64,000 nt of DNA from Eutrigla gurnardus (taxonomy: Eukaryota > Chordata > Actinopteri > Perciformes > Triglidae): assembly GCA_963514095.1 (NCBI GenBank), contig OY741285.1, positions 3,076,375-3,140,374 on the forward strand, in the 5' to 3' direction. The notes under the pieces are model-generated. The model had not been told where the DNA came from. It saw only the letters and a program-made list of their open reading frames with translations, and did no database searches. A program made the position numbers and the translations under genes. Positions 1 to 19,942 of this stretch are shown in pieces; positions within the stretch are counted from its first letter, which is position 1, and each line of letters starts with the position of its first letter.

Positions 1-470
1 ACTTCTCACAATTAGGGCGACCTGCCGTCGTGAAATGTTCGATATGAATTTGATTTGTGTGGATGAGAACCTCATAGCTCAATGAAGCATTTCTCTACTA
101 CATGTCAGATTGTTTATCCTGTAAACATTCTGTGATATCTAATGCAAATGGTTATCTCCCTGCTGTTATCCATAAAAGATCAGGTATTTCTCATATTTCT
201 CATTTGAACTTCACACCTCAAAAAGGCACAAAACAGCCCCGAATTAGACTTGTACTGTTGTCTTCAATATACAACAGTGTGGCGTTGTACTGACACACCC
301 TGCAAAAACATACTTTCAGTTTGCTGTTTTGGAAGAAATGTATGTGTGAAGTTCCTCCTTCAGAATCCAGGAACTTCATATTCTTGTCAATATCCTTGTA
401 AGTTGTTTTTAATATCACAGTTCTACACCAGTCCCACTGTGATGAAATGCTTTGTAAGCTAGACAGATAC
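1..470 (-). other. exoc6 intron 5 (partial)
   Basis: Minus-strand donor GTATCT at 470-465 follows the exon ending at 471. The rest to the window edge is intronic. Possible reading through the donor gives residues that stop resembling Sec15, so I take the donor as real. No repeat or other exon recognised. Confidence 0.6.
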
Positions 471-8323
<7,853 letters not shown>

Positions 8324-9459
8324 GATTGTTTGGTGTGTGCGCGTGCGTGCGTGTGCGTGTGTGCGCGTGCTGTGGCTGCTGTCACTGCAGCTACAGCGGT
8401 CAGTTTGGGTCTGGACTGTGAGGGACGTCATCTGTGTGATGGACTCAACGTCAGCAGCTTTTTTTAAATATATATATATATATGTCTTTTATATTTTTCC
8501 ATAAGAATAAGAAAGTCAGAAAAGATTTTCCTTTAAAAAAACTGCTTTATCTTTGATTGATGTTAGTTATTCTAATACAATATTATAATTACAAGTTTTC
8601 ACCTGTAAATCAACAAATATAACAAACAAATCAAGAAAAAAGCTTTATTTTTTATATTATTATAACAATCCATTTGCTGTAATGATACTAGGACAAAACA
8701 AATACAGGAGCATTCAGTGCTTTTAATAAAGCTTATTTATTCAGATGTTTAAAGTGTTTTAAGAGCACCTTTTTTACACATTTGGCAAATATAATATGTA
8801 TGTTTGATGTGAATACCAATTAATCACTCAATCGTCTCGTCACTGGAAGTTACGAAGCCTAATTTGGTTGTACGCCTACAATACAGTATATAATCATAAA
8901 GTGAGGTTAATGAGTCAACCATCTTTAGTAGGCAGCAAACCTGAATATTGCACAAGTTTTACCTTAAGGTGGTTCCTAGAGGCAGGTCCACAGACTCTAG
9001 CTCCGCCAAGATATTCCCAAAAGCCTTCTCTTCTTCTTTGTTGTCCTCTTCACTTTGACTTGGAGGGTCGGGTAAAGCAGCGTGCACCCTGTCAGTGGCC
9101 ATTTCTATCTTCAAATCCTAAGTATGCAGGACTAAATGTGCGTATGTGTGAAAGAAAAGGAAACCAAGAAGTATGAGTGTGTGAACCATTGGATTTCAGG
9201 GCACCTGCTATGGTCAGCAGAAAAAGAGGGAGCAACAGGAAAAGGAGACCTTGTGATTCGCCGGACTTTGAAGCCAACAAAACTATCTCCTGCTGCTCCG
9301 TGTGTGTACAGTTGTCTCATCTAATAAACTGTGAAATGTGGATTTTTTTTGTGAATAAATGAAAAGTGAGAAGGTGATGAAATTATAATATTATAAAAGA
9401 AAAAAACAACAATATTCATACCTGTGGTAACCTGAGCTAAAATGTTTGAAATATCAGAG

Positions 9460-10005
9460 ACCGGTAGCAACGCTGTGATAGGGACCTGTCAATCAGCAGG
9501 TAAGCCCCGCCCCCTAAAGCATCCCCTGCTTTCTGGTCTGGTGGACTCTAAATGGACCATAATGTTCTAAATGAACATCATGCTGGATTGAAGAAGACTT
9601 GAAACTAGAGATTGAGACCATAAACTCATGTTTACAATGTTTACTGAGATAATAAATCAAGAGAGAAGTAGGACCGTTTTCTCATAGACTTCTATACAAC
9701 CAGAGAGGAGTCACCCCCTGGTGGCCAGCAGAGAGAAGTAGGACCATTTTCTCATAGACTTCTATACAACCAGAGAGGAGTCGCCCCCTGGTGGCCAGCA
9801 GAGAGAAGTAGGACCATTTTCTCATAGACTTCTATACAATCAGAGAGGAGTTGCCCCCTGGTGGCCAGCAGGGAGAAGTAGGACCATTTTCTCATAGACT
9901 TCTATACAATCAGAGAGGAGTCGCCCCCTGGTGGCCAGCAGAGAGAATGTAGGTTTAAGGTATTTAATCCTGGACTTCACTTTTCACAACCGAGGTTTGC
10001 TGTCT
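9460..10005 (-). mobile_element. Dispersed repeat family A, copy 1 (reverse orientation)
   Basis: One of about eight copies in the window of an unnamed repeat. The forward copy at 25418-26035 reads, in order: AGTTCTGAAAAGTGAAGCC, CTGCTGGCCATCAGGGGGCG, TATAGAAGTCTATGAGAAAA, AGTAAACATTGTAAACATGA, TCCAGCATGATGTTCATTTA, and a GGGGGCGGGGCTACC segment. This copy is reversed and contains a four-fold tandem expansion of its CTCF-motif subunit (9661-9940). No coding capacity; probably a non-autonomous DNA transposon. Confidence 0.75.
9661..9940. repeat. 70-bp tandem repeat, 4 copies, each with a CTCF-like motif
   Basis: Units start at 9661, 9731, 9801 and 9871 and are almost identical over 70 bp. Each ends with a CCCCCTGGTGGCCAGCAG segment. 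Read on the minus strand, this is TGGCCACCAGGGGGC, the vertebrate CTCF core consensus. Units 2-4 (sites near 9781-9800, 9851-9870 and 9921-9940) match the core; unit 1 (9711-9730) has T for the final C. All motifs point the same way. Other family-A copies carry one or two units. Confidence 0.9.
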
Positions 10006-10417
10006 GGTGTTGGCTAATATGACAGTTGTATGTTTGTCTCTGTGGCCTTCTGGATTGATTTGAATGATTTAGCAACTTCTCTTTTTAAATACATATCCGG
10101 TTCCTTAATCGTTCACTATAAGCAACAATGTAAAAAAACACATACTAGTTCTGCATTTCAAACCACTTCAGTTGCGGTGCATAATAATTATAATAGTAAA
10201 TGGATCCACAGAGAGGTTGGCTCATTTTTGAAACTACAACTTTGAGTTAGTCAGCAGGCCTTGACCAACTGACACAACCACTTTCTATTTCCTGCTATTC
10301 TTCTCAAAATGGATTGGCCCATTAGGAGTGTGGACGTATGCGGTTGACAATAAGCTCCTTACAAAAGCCCTGACTATGAGTTTCCTTATTGCTGCACCAA
10401 AAACAAGAAGTGGGTGT

Positions 10418-10419
<2 letters not shown>

Positions 10420-10458
<39 letters not shown>
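10420..10458. repeat. (AC)n microsatellite
   Basis: About 19 AC units with one interruption. Confidence 0.95.
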
Positions 10459-10577
10459 CAGCAGTATAGGAAATGTGTCAGAGTTGCAGGAACAGACACA
10501 CAGATGGCTTGATGCTATACAATGGGGGAAAAAGGAGGCAGGAGTGTAAAGATATAAGATGACAAGATCTATTTCCC

Positions 10578-10584
<7 letters not shown>

Positions 10585-10662
<78 letters not shown>
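10585..10662. repeat. Compound (CT)n(CA)n microsatellite
   Basis: About 28 CT units followed by about 10 CA units. Confidence 0.96.
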
Positions 10663-11084
10663 ACTCTCTCTTTCCGACTTTATTGCAAGACAACAGCATT
10701 CATGTTTTTCTACAGCAACGGGTTAACAGGAAACAGGAAACGATAGTGGTTACTTGAAATACACTGCGGTTAAAGATGCTCATTACTTAATTCACAACAT
10801 ATCTATTACCTCCACACGGCTCTCAAGTCAATGAAGGCAATCCAAATCATGATCAGTTTCAGTTCAAAACCCATGATTGTTCGACTCAGTGTATATAAAG
10901 CATGCACTACAGGTTTTTTTTTTTTACTTTTGGCTGTAAAACAAGGTGGGGGAAAAGGCCACATAGACTAATACTTCCTCCTGTCTGTTTTCATATTTGT
11001 ATGATGTATTTCATGTCATGTATTGTACTTTATTTTCTAGGAAAATAAAGATAAAATCAAATCCAATGTGAGGAGGGTTACAGG

Positions 11085-11290
11085 AGTAGAACCTCCAAGT
11101 TCTGAAAAGTGAAGCCCATGCGCAAGTGCCTTAAACTTGCACTCTCTCTGCTGGCCATCAGGGGGCGACTTCTCTGGCTGCAAAAAGAAGTCTGATTGAA
11201 TGAAAATGAACCTACTTCTCACTTGATTTATTATCTCAGTAAACATCGTAAACATTTTTATGGTTTATCGTCTCAATCTCTAGTTTCATT
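11085..11290 (+). mobile_element. Dispersed repeat family A, copy 2 (partial)
   Basis: Starts near AACCTCCAAGTTCTGAAAAG, includes CTGGCCATCAGGGGGCGAC and one subunit, and stops after the CTCAATCTCTAGTTTC segment. Only the left third of the family is present. Confidence 0.75.
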
Positions 11291-11934
11291 GTTGGTGTCA
11301 ATGCACAACAAATTAACAATAAATTACCATCATTTGATTTTAAATCCTTGTGAGTGTTATTAAACACCACCAGAGTTGCAGAAAATGCTGATGTTCAGCT
11401 CATACTGATAATCGTGTATCCACATGTTTCCCTTTGGAAGAGGATACACGGCTCACAGCGGCGAGGGTCTCTGTCTTCCTTTCCACGCGGTGCCAGCTTC
11501 CTGCCAGCTTCCCGTGTCTGTCCGGAGCACACAGGGCCGCCATACAACCGCTGACCTCTATTGTAAGCTACACTCCTAACAAATAGCAGCGAAGGACATC
11601 CTGGAATGGAGACGGTGCACGGCTGAAGCCAGGGAGGTTGTCCAGATGTTCCAGACAAGGCCAAGGGGGGGCCAACAACACAATGTTTTAAGTCTCAGTC
11701 CGACGTTTAGTTTTGCCGACAAACCAAATGGAAACCTGCCTCCTGGGTGTGTTTACTCTCGCCGAGCAACAAAGACTGGAAGCAGGGATAATAATAATAA
11801 TATATATATATATTTTTTTTTTAAACTACTTTTAGTTTACATGTTGTGGTCTTAGCTTCAGATTATTTTAATCTTGTCATTCTTTTGGGCAAATATTACT
11901 TTAAATCACTGAAACACTTTTTACATCAATTTCA

Positions 11935-12235
11935 CATTCTGGCCATCAGGGGGCGACTCCTCTCTGGTTGTATAGAAGTCTATGAGAAAATGGTCCTACT
12001 TCTCTCTTGATGTATTATCTCAGTAAACATTGTAAACATGAGTTTATGGTCTCAATCTCTAGTTTCAAGTCTTCTTCAATCCAGCATGATGTTCATTTAG
12101 TACATTATGGTCCATTTAGAGTCCACCAGACCAGAAAGCTAGCTTCGCTACCACACCACCAACTTTATTCTGCTCGGGTTGCCGCTCCGCCGCTTGTGTT
12201 CATCAGAGTTGGTAGTTGCTTCTTTTGAATTCGGC
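11935..12235 (+). mobile_element. Dispersed repeat family A, copy 3 (partial)
   Basis: Starts at CTGGCCATCAGGGGGCGACT and runs through the AACATGAGTTTATGG and CATTATGGTCCATTTAGAG segments. It ends in a diverged GCTTGTGTTCATCAGAGT right part. One CTCF-like subunit, with T in the central variable position. Confidence 0.75.
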
Positions 12236-12359
12236 CAGATTCTCATTCAAATTAATTTCCAGAGAAGCCAGACGGTTAATGACGGTTGAGACCTTGATTT
12301 GACAGATCTGATATCCTAAATCCTTGGAAAGTCCTGTTGGATTAAAGTCATGCCTGTTA

Positions 12360-12361
<2 letters not shown>

Positions 12362-12431
<70 letters not shown>

Positions 12432-12490
12432 CTGTGTGTGTGTGTGTGCGTGTGTGTGTGTGTGTGCGTGTGTCTGTGTGTGTGTGCGTG

Positions 12491-12531
<41 letters not shown>

Positions 12532-12565
12532 GTGTGTGCGTGTGTGTGTGTGCGTGTGTGTGTGT
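12362..12565. repeat. (GT)n microsatellite with GC/CT interruptions, about 204 bp
   Basis: Long GT array with repeated GTGTGC and GTGTCT variants. Open frames on both strands through it are artefacts. Confidence 0.98.
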
Positions 12566-14229
12566 CCTTCCTGCATGTCAGCAGGAGTGACGAGTATTTT
12601 ATTTTTTGCAGGTGTGCGATTCTGATCAAAAACAACTGCATATGGCTGATTGACTCCATCCACTCACCCATGGCGATGGAGCGTTCCAGGCCGTACCACC
12701 TGATTGGTCTGCTGATGCTGTAGGGGGGCGGGGAGAGTAAATTGAAAATGTAATTCATTTCAATAAAAACGTGATGAAGGCACACTTAACCCTCAGCTGA
12801 GGAATAAGAGGCGGCACTTACTGGTGCTGGCCTGCAGAGGGAGCCAGAGAGGCAACTGGCAACCTGGCTTCTCTCATCACGTGTGTTTTGTCCCACCAGA
12901 CACTTTTTTTGTTTTCCCTGAAATTATAGATATCATGAATATATTACACTGCTTTTTCTCGTTAATTCCCATTAAAATAAAATCTATTTTATGTACAACA
13001 CGTTACATAAATTATATTATATTATATTAATTTTCTCCCAATAGGCCGTTTGCATAGAAGGCGTTTTGACATGTCAAGGCAGGGCAAAACACAGGTGTGA
13101 TTAACAACATTAATTATGGCCCTGTTCCATTTAGCTGGTCCTGGTATCGTGCATGCTGGTTCACTGGAATGACTGAAACACTAAATAGAATGGGACTATA
13201 ATTCATCTTATATATTACACCCTTGTTTATTCTACCTTTGTTATTTTGCGTTGGATCTCATATTCAGATTTGGATAATGATTATTTCACACAGATATATG
13301 AGCTATATGTAAATTAAACGTGATAATGTAAAGAAGGGGCAGAACTTGAACAATTGTATTTCATTTTTTTTATATTTTTTGGTCTTTTTCATATTTGTAT
13401 GACATCATTTATGTTTTGCTTTGCTTTGTATTTGAAAATAAAGATAAAATCAAATCAGACCTTTACATGTTAAAATGGCTGCAGTGAAAAAATGGAGGGT
13501 TTAAAGAGACCATGTGTGGAAATGAAGTGGTTGGTAATGTTCTTCCTGAAAAGCTGCTGAAACCAAAGAGAGGTAGCTGAAACACGGTTGTTGTTGGAGT
13601 CCGATAATAACAGCCGATCTTATCGTGGAAATCCTGAAACTCGTGGAAAAGCATTGTTTTGAAAGGCGCTGCCAGGTTTTGAGCTTGGCTTTGAGAAAGT
13701 TTGACGTCTGTCGCCGTGAAGAGCTCTCGGCAGCGGGGACAAAAAGCTCCGATGGCTCTTGGAGTGTTTGGTTTACTCAGCCGAAGTCGGGATCATTGCT
13801 CAGCAGACGTAAACCTCTCAGGCCGTCGCTTGTCTCTCGGCGTCTCCTTCAAGTGGACGGCAGGAATGTTAACATGTGTACACAGATACTTGATCAATCC
13901 CTCTCTCTTTTCTCACTTTGATTCTTCTTCCGCTTCACACACTGAACAAAAAAAGAAGAAGAAGAAACAAGCCTGAGAGTGTTTGCATTTTGTTAATAGA
14001 GAGCTGAGGGCCTTCCGGTGGACCACTGTGGGGCTTGATTTTGTGAAAACTTGAATGATGCAATGAATTACACATGTGATGTTTGTCAATTAAAAAAAAT
14101 AATTTTACACATCAAGAAAGTGTCATTTAGTATAAAAGTTGAGGTGTATTTTAAAGTGAAGCGAAGTGATGTTCACTTTCACACTTAAGTCGACCAGCAC
14201 TTTTATACATGATTGCATGTAAAAGCCCA

Positions 14230-14302
14230 AATTGAATTAAATTAAATTAAATTAAATTAAATTAAATTAAATTAAATTAAATTAAATTAAATTAAATTAA
14301 AT
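14230..14302. repeat. (AAATT)n pentanucleotide microsatellite
   Basis: About 14 uninterrupted AAATT units. The period of five is unusual among the dinucleotide arrays that dominate the window. Confidence 0.97.
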
Positions 14303-15200
14303 ATATAATAGATAAAATAAATACAATAAAATAAGTGATACGACAAAAAACCTACAACACACTGAGACTATCTGGACTTGAATAATTATCTATTAAATTG
14401 TAATTAATGGTACAAAATCAAACAGGATCAAACAATGATTTGTCTAAACTGAACATATATATTTTTTTAAATACCAGGGCCCTCTCTTTGCATGTCTAAG
14501 ATGATATTTCAAAGTATGGCACAGGATTTTTCTACTTTCACAAAATTCTGGGTTATTTTGAGTGTAGGTGAAAACATTTTTCTTTGTAAAGAAAAAGCAT
14601 CAGAAAGCATCAGTGTATCGTGACTACGCCTGCTGAATCACAATAGCCGGCAGACTTGTGATTATTTGCAGGGTATCGTCTTTGTGTCTGCGCTGCTGTG
14701 GACTCTTCACCTCTGCTTCTCTGAATGAAGAGGTCAAGATCATCCTGCCACGCAGATTCATCAAACACCGAGGAGAGGAAGTCAAACAAAGATAATGGCC
14801 CCCTCTCTGCCTTCTGTGGGCTCCGGACCCGAGACGAAATGGTTCAGGACGTCATTTCACAGCCAGTCGGTGTGTCACCTGTAAAAGAAGATCCAGCCAA
14901 ACTTTGAAGACCATTTTCATCATAGTATGAAGTATTCTTAGAAAAACGTTTTCCGTACCTGAAAAGAAAGAAAAATATTCCATTATTATAGATCATAATC
15001 ATTTCATCTATGTTATATTACATTATTATTATATTTGAGAATGAATGCACATTGTTTTGAGAGAGAAAAATAAGATCATATTACAAATAAAATGCTGTAA
15101 AATATCAGTAAAGTTCTACTAAATAATATTAAATACAAATGGATTTATGGATTTACTTTCCTCCTTATTGGCTTCTTATCTTAACCTCATCAATGTGCAC

Positions 15201-15203
<3 letters not shown>

Positions 15204-15292
<89 letters not shown>

Positions 15293-15316
15293 GTGTGTGT
15301 GTGTGCGTGTGTGTGT
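15204..15316. repeat. (GT)n microsatellite
   Basis: About 56 units with two GC interruptions near its right end. Confidence 0.98.
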
Positions 15317-15399
15317 CATTGTGAAATTGGCTTCTCCTTCACTTGGAATGGGGAAGTGAAAGAGAGGCAGAGATATGTACAAACAAACACATACAGACA

Positions 15400-15401
15400 A
15401 C

Positions 15402-15458
<57 letters not shown>
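15400..15458. repeat. (CA)n microsatellite
   Basis: About 29 units, in opposite strand phase to the GT array 85 bp to its left. The two could pair as an inverted repeat. Confidence 0.97.
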
Positions 15459-15460
<2 letters not shown>

Positions 15461-15674
15461 CAGGGTGTTCAGTAAAGCAGTGTGTCCATACGCCCGAGCA
15501 GACACATGTGCTCTTAGATAGCTTGTTGTTTTAAAACCAGTGGACATGTGCTGTTACTGATAGGCAAATCCTCTGGGTCCCATCGCTGACTTCAGACACG
15601 ACTCAACCGACACTCGGAGGACAGCGTGGGGGTTAAAACATAGAGATATGATTAGAGGGCCACGAGGACCACGC

Positions 15675-15895
15675 TTGAAATAAAAAATAATAATAATAAT
15701 AATTTTATATATATTTACTTTCATCTATTTTTTGAATAAAAAAAAATATATAAATTATTTTTATTTTTATTTAATTAAAAAAATGTATAATTTGTGTATT
15801 ATTTAAATAAAATAATGTATATATAATTTATATTTTAATTTTAAAACTAAACAAAAATAAATAATTTATTTTTTAATTTTTTTATGTTTTTATAT
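15675..15895. repeat. A+T-rich low-complexity tract
   Basis: About 220 bp of almost pure A/T, made of AATAAT, TTTTATTT and AAAATATATA runs. No gene or ordered repeat seen. Confidence 0.8.
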
Positions 15896-16920
15896 GGGCT
15901 GGCCTGCACCTCCTGTCTGGTGTGGTCGACCCCAGCATCTATTCATCTCGTGCTCAGCACCTGTTTTTGTCCGCCATGATGAGTGCCTAGAAAGAAAAAC
16001 GTTGGATGTGCAGATTTCTACATGCTCAATCTCCTTTAAAGGCCAACTTCCTCTTTATCCCTTCAGTTCTTTAGTTTCCCTCCACCTCCTTCTCCTTTCC
16101 TTCACTTTGTGCGATGCAGCCCCCAAACAAAGTGGGACTGAGAGGAAGTGATAAACCAGCACATCCTGTTAACCTCATTGTCTCAGATAGTTCTTTTCAT
16201 GGATAACAAGAATGCAACAGGGTCCACGGAGAGTCGGTTTCTTGACACTGACTCACTAGATTTACTGTATGAGGCAGACAAACACACAGCTGACTACAGA
16301 TCTACAGTTCCAGGAAGAAAACTGGTTACAACCCAACATGTTTGTATTGTACAACAGCGGTGACGTAATTAACAGCTCAGAGAAAATGGAGTAGTATCCC
16401 GACGTGTTCTAATGGAGGACTACATAGTCCTCTACATAGTCCTCCATACAGCCCTCTTAGCTAGACATATTGGTATGGTCTATTAATAAAACTTGTATTT
16501 GGTAAAACAGCGCCCCCATTGGCGCATCAATAACACATCAGGTGGAGAGTGGTACTGCAACAGGGAGCCGTAGAGAGGCTTCCAGAACAAAAACACTCTA
16601 AATGATGATACATTCGGATAAAGTTGATGAGGGAAAGTTGCTAGAATGAAGAAGACACCACAGCATCTGTAGAAAACATGTTGTTTGTCTGCGTTTCCTT
16701 TCTGCCCACATTACCAAGATATTTGAACAGATTCAGAACAGATTTTGATCCATAATTAGAAGAGGTGGGAGAAATAATCGATTCTATGATTTATTGATTG
16801 AACGATTCTGCATCGATGCAGGAATGTCTATAATCGATTATTAATTATTTATTTTTCATTTAAAAAAATCACCTTCTCTAAGGTCTAACATCCTCCTTCA
16901 CTGAGGACATTGCCCAGTAA

Positions 16921-16940
16921 CCCCCCGCCCCCCCCCCCCC
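16921..16940. repeat. Poly-C run
   Basis: Nineteen C in twenty bases, interrupted by a single G. Just upstream (16775-16850) lies an ATCGATT-rich fragment resembling a hAT-type transposon end. Confidence 0.9.
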
Positions 16941-17123
16941 AGCATTCCTCCATCTATTAATGTCGTTTCCTGTCTCTGTGGCCATCACTGTTTTCACAGT
17001 CCTTTGCGGGAAACCAAACAAATTAACACTGCATTGTTCTGGCCAGTCACATTATAGGTGGAAACATCAGCGCAACAATAGTTTCCTGAAACCACACATT
17101 AATAAGCAAAGGCCAGCGCTGAT

Positions 17124-17125
<2 letters not shown>

Positions 17126-17167
<42 letters not shown>
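17126..17167. repeat. (GT)n microsatellite
   Basis: About 20 GT units. Confidence 0.96.
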
Positions 17168-17169
<2 letters not shown>

Positions 17170-19264
17170 CCTCATACAGGACTTGAAGTCAAAGCTCTGT
17201 CTCTTCCTTTGAGTTCCACACCCTGTCTTTGTCAGCTGATCACACCTCAGCACACTACGTTCTGACTTTGTCCTCAACTATTTCTCATCAAAATATGAAG
17301 CTAAAATGGCTTTTTAGGAAGATGGCGTCTGTGTATTGGGACCAACTATGAATGTTGGTGGCTATGGCGAGGAGACACAACAGCCAAGGAACTACAGAAC
17401 TGTCCCCATCCCCATCTGACACCAGTTTGGCTCCGCCCACAAAATATATCATCACTTTTAGCACAAAAAAAGCATCTAAACTACATCTTACCATGTTGAG
17501 CGTGTGGTCTATCTTCCACAAACTCTTATCATTTGTTTCTTCCTGATTACGTGCTTATCTCGCCGTTGCCATGGTACCTCCAACTCTGAATTACAAACTG
17601 TACGCAAAGCATCAACGACCAAAACAAAACATAGAAAATTTGGCAATTTTTTTTTTATTTAAAACATAAGCTAGACCCCAGAAGGATAAACAGGCTGATT
17701 AGATGCCAGTTCTCTCGACCAATGGGAGAGCAGAACACGAGGTAAAGGTCAAATAAACAGAGTAAAACATTTGACAGCTGCTTGTCGAGGCCCATATGTC
17801 CGTAGACGGAGCATCCTTAAACATTATCTCTCATTGATCTGGGATTATCACCATATCATTGAATCCAAACACACAAGCAGCCCCAACGCATTGCTGCGGA
17901 CTGAGGCACTTTTACAAGGGGGGGGCATTTACTCAGGCAGTAAAAATCAATGGTGCGGGATGGGAACAGCAGCACAAGCATGTCATAAAAAGCCCAGCAG
18001 CAGATCGATGGAAGCTTATAACTGGATCATTTAGGTCTGTTTGCCTCGAAGAGGGGATGATAAGAGCTGCAGTTCAACACTGTAAAAGTAGATACACACT
18101 GCGTTTATCCGACACACACATACCTCGACACATCACACACACACACCGAGGGAATACAGGCATGAAAAATATATGAAATATCACACAGAGTGAACAGCAA
18201 GTATATTCAAGTAAAAACTAGTTCACACTGAGCAATGAAATCCTTATTTTGCAGTTTCCCTTCACACAGTATAGACCTCAAATAGAAAATATGATAGAAA
18301 AGAATGAAAATATATACTAAAAATGTTTCTCTCCTCCCAATCAAATAAATCAGAGAATCTGTGAGGAAAAACACATTATTAGGACTTTCATTTGTTTCCC
18401 TTCTTTACCTTGCTAAAAGTGAAATATTATGAAATCATAACACAGAAATTGCACAGTATCTTCGAATTTGCTCAACACAGATCCGTACTGTGTGATTTAA
18501 CACGGCACTTTTTAAAGTGTAACCGCTGTAATCAGTGCTGGTAATAGGAAAGCGTCACTGTACAACAATGACTGGGGCCGGGCAGATAAGACCTGAGCCA
18601 CGCTTCTGATCCATTTCCTGACATTCCACGACTCCGCTCAGACATCACAATGCCAGCTTTGTGCCTCACGGATGATTGGGACCAAGTTACTGTGTGACAG
18701 GTTTGGCCAATAGAGACGTATTAAAAATGATGCAACAGCCGACGTGTTGAAAACGAACATTAACCTGATCAATCCAGAGAGACATCATCAATCGTTGCTA
18801 ATAATGCCCGTTTGATATATAACATTGCACTCATTGCCCTTCGTCACTTGCTGTGACCAAAGGCAAAAATAAATGAATAGATCCGGCAACGTGTGTTGTT
18901 GGGGACTAGGATGTGGAAACAAACCTCCCCAACGGGACTGAACCACACGACATGCTCAGGCTCACGTATACATGAATAGTGACGAGGCACACCCTGACGA
19001 GTGGGCTTCACTTCAAGGGATAGTTTCTGTTTTTAGGCCGTTGTATCAATGACTCACTGGTAACAACGTCTGTATGACCTGTGTACGCCTCGTATTGAAA
19101 ATAATATAAACGTGGAGAACGTGGGCAGGAACGTTGGTTCATCGCTACATCCGGACAAGTTAATAATGAAATGTTGGCATCGCACGTTTCCGAACATTGT
19201 TAAACGTTGACATTTCCAACCAAAACTAAATATGTTTCATAGGTTTCACACTAGGAAAATGCCA

Positions 19265-19942
19265 CATAACAAGGTAAAAACGTAACAATGTAACAACGTA
19301 ATGTAACAACATCACATGTAACAACGTAATGTAACAACATCACATGTAACAACGTAATGTAACAACATCACATGTAACAACATCACATGTAACAATGGAA
19401 TGCATCAACGTGACACAACATAACGTAACAATGCATTGCAACAATGTAATGAAACAACGTAATGAAACAACGTAATGAAACAACGTGACGACACAACGTG
19501 ACGACACAACGTGACGACACAACGTAACGACACAACGTAACGAAACAACGTAACGAAACAACGTAACGAAACAACGTAACGTAACGAAACAACGTAACGA
19601 AACAACGTAACGAAACAACGTAACGAAACAACGTAACGAAACAACGTAACGAAACAACGTAACGTAACGAAACAACGTAACGAAACAACGTAACGAAACA
19701 ACGTAACGAAACAACGTAACGAAAGAACGTAACGAAAGAACGTAACGAAAGAACGTAACGAAACAACGTAACGAAACAACGTAACGAAACAACGTAACGA
19801 AACAACGTAACGAAACAACGTAACGAAACAACGTAACGAAACAACGTAACGAAACAACGTAACGAAACAACGTAACGAAACAACGTAACGAAACAACGTA
19901 ACGAAACAACGTAACGAAACATCGGAACGAAACAACGTCACT
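19265..19942. repeat. 13-bp minisatellite, unit AACGAAACAACGT
   Basis: The core (19495-19942) is a nearly perfect head-to-tail array of AACGAAACAACGT, with rare 5-bp AACGT insertions (near 19570 and 19660) and an AAAG variant run near 19725-19760. The left flank (19265-19494) is built from diverged units such as GTAACAACATCACAT. Because 13 is not a multiple of three, all three minus-strand frames are open and give the same 13-residue periodic peptide. That explains three overlapping frames of about 200 codons; none is a gene. Confidence 0.97.

Noticed and set aside
8868..9320. Cluster of 60-100 codon frames on both strands
   Set aside because: Mutually overlapping, no recognisable motif, no codon bias evident; treated as chance.
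9661..9940. Regular 70-bp repeats as a CRISPR-like array
   Set aside because: Units are identical throughout with no variable spacers, and the genome is vertebrate.
12350..12785. Several frames around a GT array, including a tail reading WLIDSIHSPMAMERSRPYH
   Set aside because: Mostly repeat translation; the unique tail matches no family I recognise and lacks splice support on either strand.
14725..14907. 60-codon frame MKRSRSSCHADSSNTEERKS
   Set aside because: No family recognised, no acceptor or donor logic with neighbours, and typical length for chance frames.
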